Assembly: GCA_007695205.1 (NCBI GenBank) | Contig: REEF01000457.1 | Coordinates: forward strand, 1 to 8,179 | Source: Planctomycetaceae bacterium | GTDB lineage: Bacteria; Planctomycetota; Planctomycetia; Pirellulales; Pirellulaceae | DNA length: 8,179 nucleotides | Direction of reading: 5' to 3' | Shown here: positions 7,181-8,179 of the stretch, piece after piece | How positions within the stretch are numbered: the stretch's first letter is position 1 | Layout: each line of letters opens with the position of its first letter | Position numbers and translations under genes: made by a program | The notes under the pieces: generated by a model | What the model saw: only the letters and a program-made list of their open reading frames with translations | Databases searched by the model: none | Told to the model about the DNA's origin: nothing

Positions 7181-7208
7181 TCCGATCGATGCCTGAATAG
7201 GTGATGCC

Positions 7209-8179
7209 ATGTTGCGCCCCAGTTCCCCATTACTTAGCTGCCGTTTCCTTAAGTTGACCGCGGAGATCCTTCGCCTGACCGCACTGACTACACTGACCGG
7301 ATTGACCGGACTGATCGCAACGGCCGCACTGGCAAGCAATGTCGTGGCAGCCGACCGTTATTTCGGCGTCCAGGTCGTGGACGAGGCGACCGGACGCGGG
7401 GTGCCGCTGGTCGAATTGCAGACGGTCAACCATCTTGGCTGGGTGACCGATAGCGGCGGGTGGGCAGCGATCGACGAACCGGGGCTGGTGGGCCAGCAGG
7501 TGTTCTTCTTCGTGCGCAGCCATGGCTACGAAGTCCCCAAGGATGGATTCGGATACGCCGGCGTGCGACTCGAAGTCCAGCCAGGTCGCACGGCGGTCAT
7601 CAAGATCCGGCGGATCAATATCGCCGAACGACTGTATCGGGTGACCGGCGAAGGCATTTACCGCGACAGCCTGATGCTGGATCAACCGACTCCGCTGGCC
7701 GAACCGTTGGGGGCTGGTCGAGTCGCCGGGCAGGATTCAGCCTTCGCCGAACGGTATCGAGGAAAAATCTACTGGTTCTGGGGGGACACATCCAGGATGA
7801 GCTATCCGCTGGGGCACTTCTGGATGGCAGCCGCCACTTCGCAATTGCCGGACCGTGGCGGGCTGGCGCCCGACCAGGGCGTCGACCTGAATTATCTGGT
7901 GGATAACGAAGGCTTCAGCCGCCCGGTAGCCAGACTGGGAGTCGAGAAGGGCATGATCTGGGCCGACGGGTTTTTGACACTGCCCGACGAAACGGGACGC
8001 CAGCGGTTGTTGTGTCATTATGCTCACATGGAGTCCCTGTCGAAAATGGTCGGGCACGGGCTGGCCGTTTTCGATGACGATCGCGAAGAATTCGAGGTTC
8101 TGAAAGTGCTGGACATGGACGACCGGCACCTTTTTCCCGGGCAAGCTCATGTGTTCCGGCATCGTGAGGACGGTGAGGA
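7209..8179 (+). CDS. Secreted hypothetical protein with Ig-like and propeller-like domains (3' end beyond window)
   Basis: The first 323 codons are present with no stop, so the protein continues past the window. ATG 7209 is the first start after an in-frame TGA at 7194; no good ribosome binding site is visible, which suits coupling to the flavoprotein gene 28 bases upstream. A signal peptide is likely, with a hydrophobic Leu/Thr-rich core (about 23-42) and cleavage near Ala48 (VVAA|DRYF). Residues 50-135 look like a carboxypeptidase-regulatory-like beta-sandwich (VVDEATGRGVPLVEL, then TDSGGWAAI). Next comes VTGEGIYRDS (145-154), then GQDSAF and IYWFWGDTSR (174-179 and 187-196), which resemble the first blades of DUF4185/GH43-like five-bladed propellers. 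I recall similar hypothetical proteins from Planctomycetes; no enzymatic activity is established. Confidence 0.8.
   Translation, partial: MLRPSSPLLSCRFLKLTAEILRLTALTTLTGLTGLIATAALASNVVAADRYFGVQVVDEATGRGVPLVELQTVNHLGWVTDSGGWAAIDEPGLVGQQVFFFVRSHGYEVPKDGFGYAGVRLEVQPGRTAVIKIRRINIAERLYRVTGEGIYRDSLMLDQPTPLAEPLGAGRVAGQDSAFAERYRGKIYWFWGDTSRMSYPLGHFWMAAATSQLPDRGGLAPDQGVDLNYLVDNEGFSRPVARLGVEKGMIWADGFLTLPDETGRQRLLCHYAHMESLSKMVGHGLAVFDDDREEFEVLKVLDMDDRHLFPGQAHVFRHREDGE
7275..7319 (+). repeat. Five imperfect 9-base tandem repeats inside the signal-peptide coding region
   Basis: Units starting at 7275, 7284, 7293, 7302 and 7311 follow the pattern YTGAYYRSA and encode Leu-Thr-x four times and then Leu-Ile-Ala. 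The repeat keeps the reading frame and forms the hydrophobic core of the signal peptide. Confidence 0.75.

Noticed and set aside
7230..7685. Minus-strand open frame whose translation has Cys-Gly-Gln-Cys repeats that look like a zinc-binding segment.
   Set aside because: It is the antisense reading of the Leu-Thr tandem repeat in the signal peptide of the real plus-strand gene; the rest has no coding character.
1..8179. CRISPR arrays, mobile elements, tRNA or rRNA genes, or an anti-phage defence island.
   Set aside because: No regularly spaced repeats, transposase or integrase motifs, terminal repeats, tRNA-like structures or defence-type domains were seen; the genes read as housekeeping plus one small accessory pair.

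Overview
The window looks like chromosomal DNA from a planctomycete, probably a Rhodopirellula/Pirellulaceae-like lineage. This is an inference from three things: the moderately GC-rich composition, the style of the predicted proteins (a long NfeD with a protease domain, a halogenase-like flavoprotein and a secreted propeller-type hypothetical), and remembered family resemblance. No database search was run. Nearly all of the sequence is explained by six genes in two divergent groups. I see no rRNA, tRNA, CRISPR array, insertion sequence, phage gene or integration site.

Left half, minus strand, read from 3784 down to 82: fabI (NADH-dependent enoyl-ACP reductase, membrane lipid synthesis), lepA (elongation factor 4, a ribosomal GTPase) and an ABC-transporter ATPase. 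fabI and lepA are separated by one base, and lepA and the ATPase gene by 15 bases, so they look like one transcript with likely translational coupling. A hairpin without a T-run follows the ATPase gene at the window edge. The matching ABC permease is not in the window and may lie beyond position 1.

Centre, 3785-4002: a divergent control region. On the plus strand it holds a good sigma70-type promoter that reads into an nfeD gene. The promoter position argues that translation begins at ATG 4003 and not at the upstream GTG. The NfeD protein is the long form: signal peptide, ClpP/S49-like serine protease domain, a cluster of membrane helices and a C-terminal OB fold.

Right half, plus strand: a 166-base gap with nested inverted repeats and a strong ribosome binding site precedes an FAD-dependent oxidoreductase of the tryptophan-halogenase-like superfamily. 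It carries the dinucleotide-binding motif and a WxWxx signature but lacks the canonical Ile-Pro ending of WxWxIP. Only 28 bases later starts a secreted protein, cut off by the window end, with a carboxypeptidase-regulatory-like Ig fold followed by what looks like a DUF4185/GH43-like beta-propeller. These two probably form one operon of unknown function and are the least ordinary part of the window. The rest is housekeeping. I did not find strong evidence for a wholly new system.
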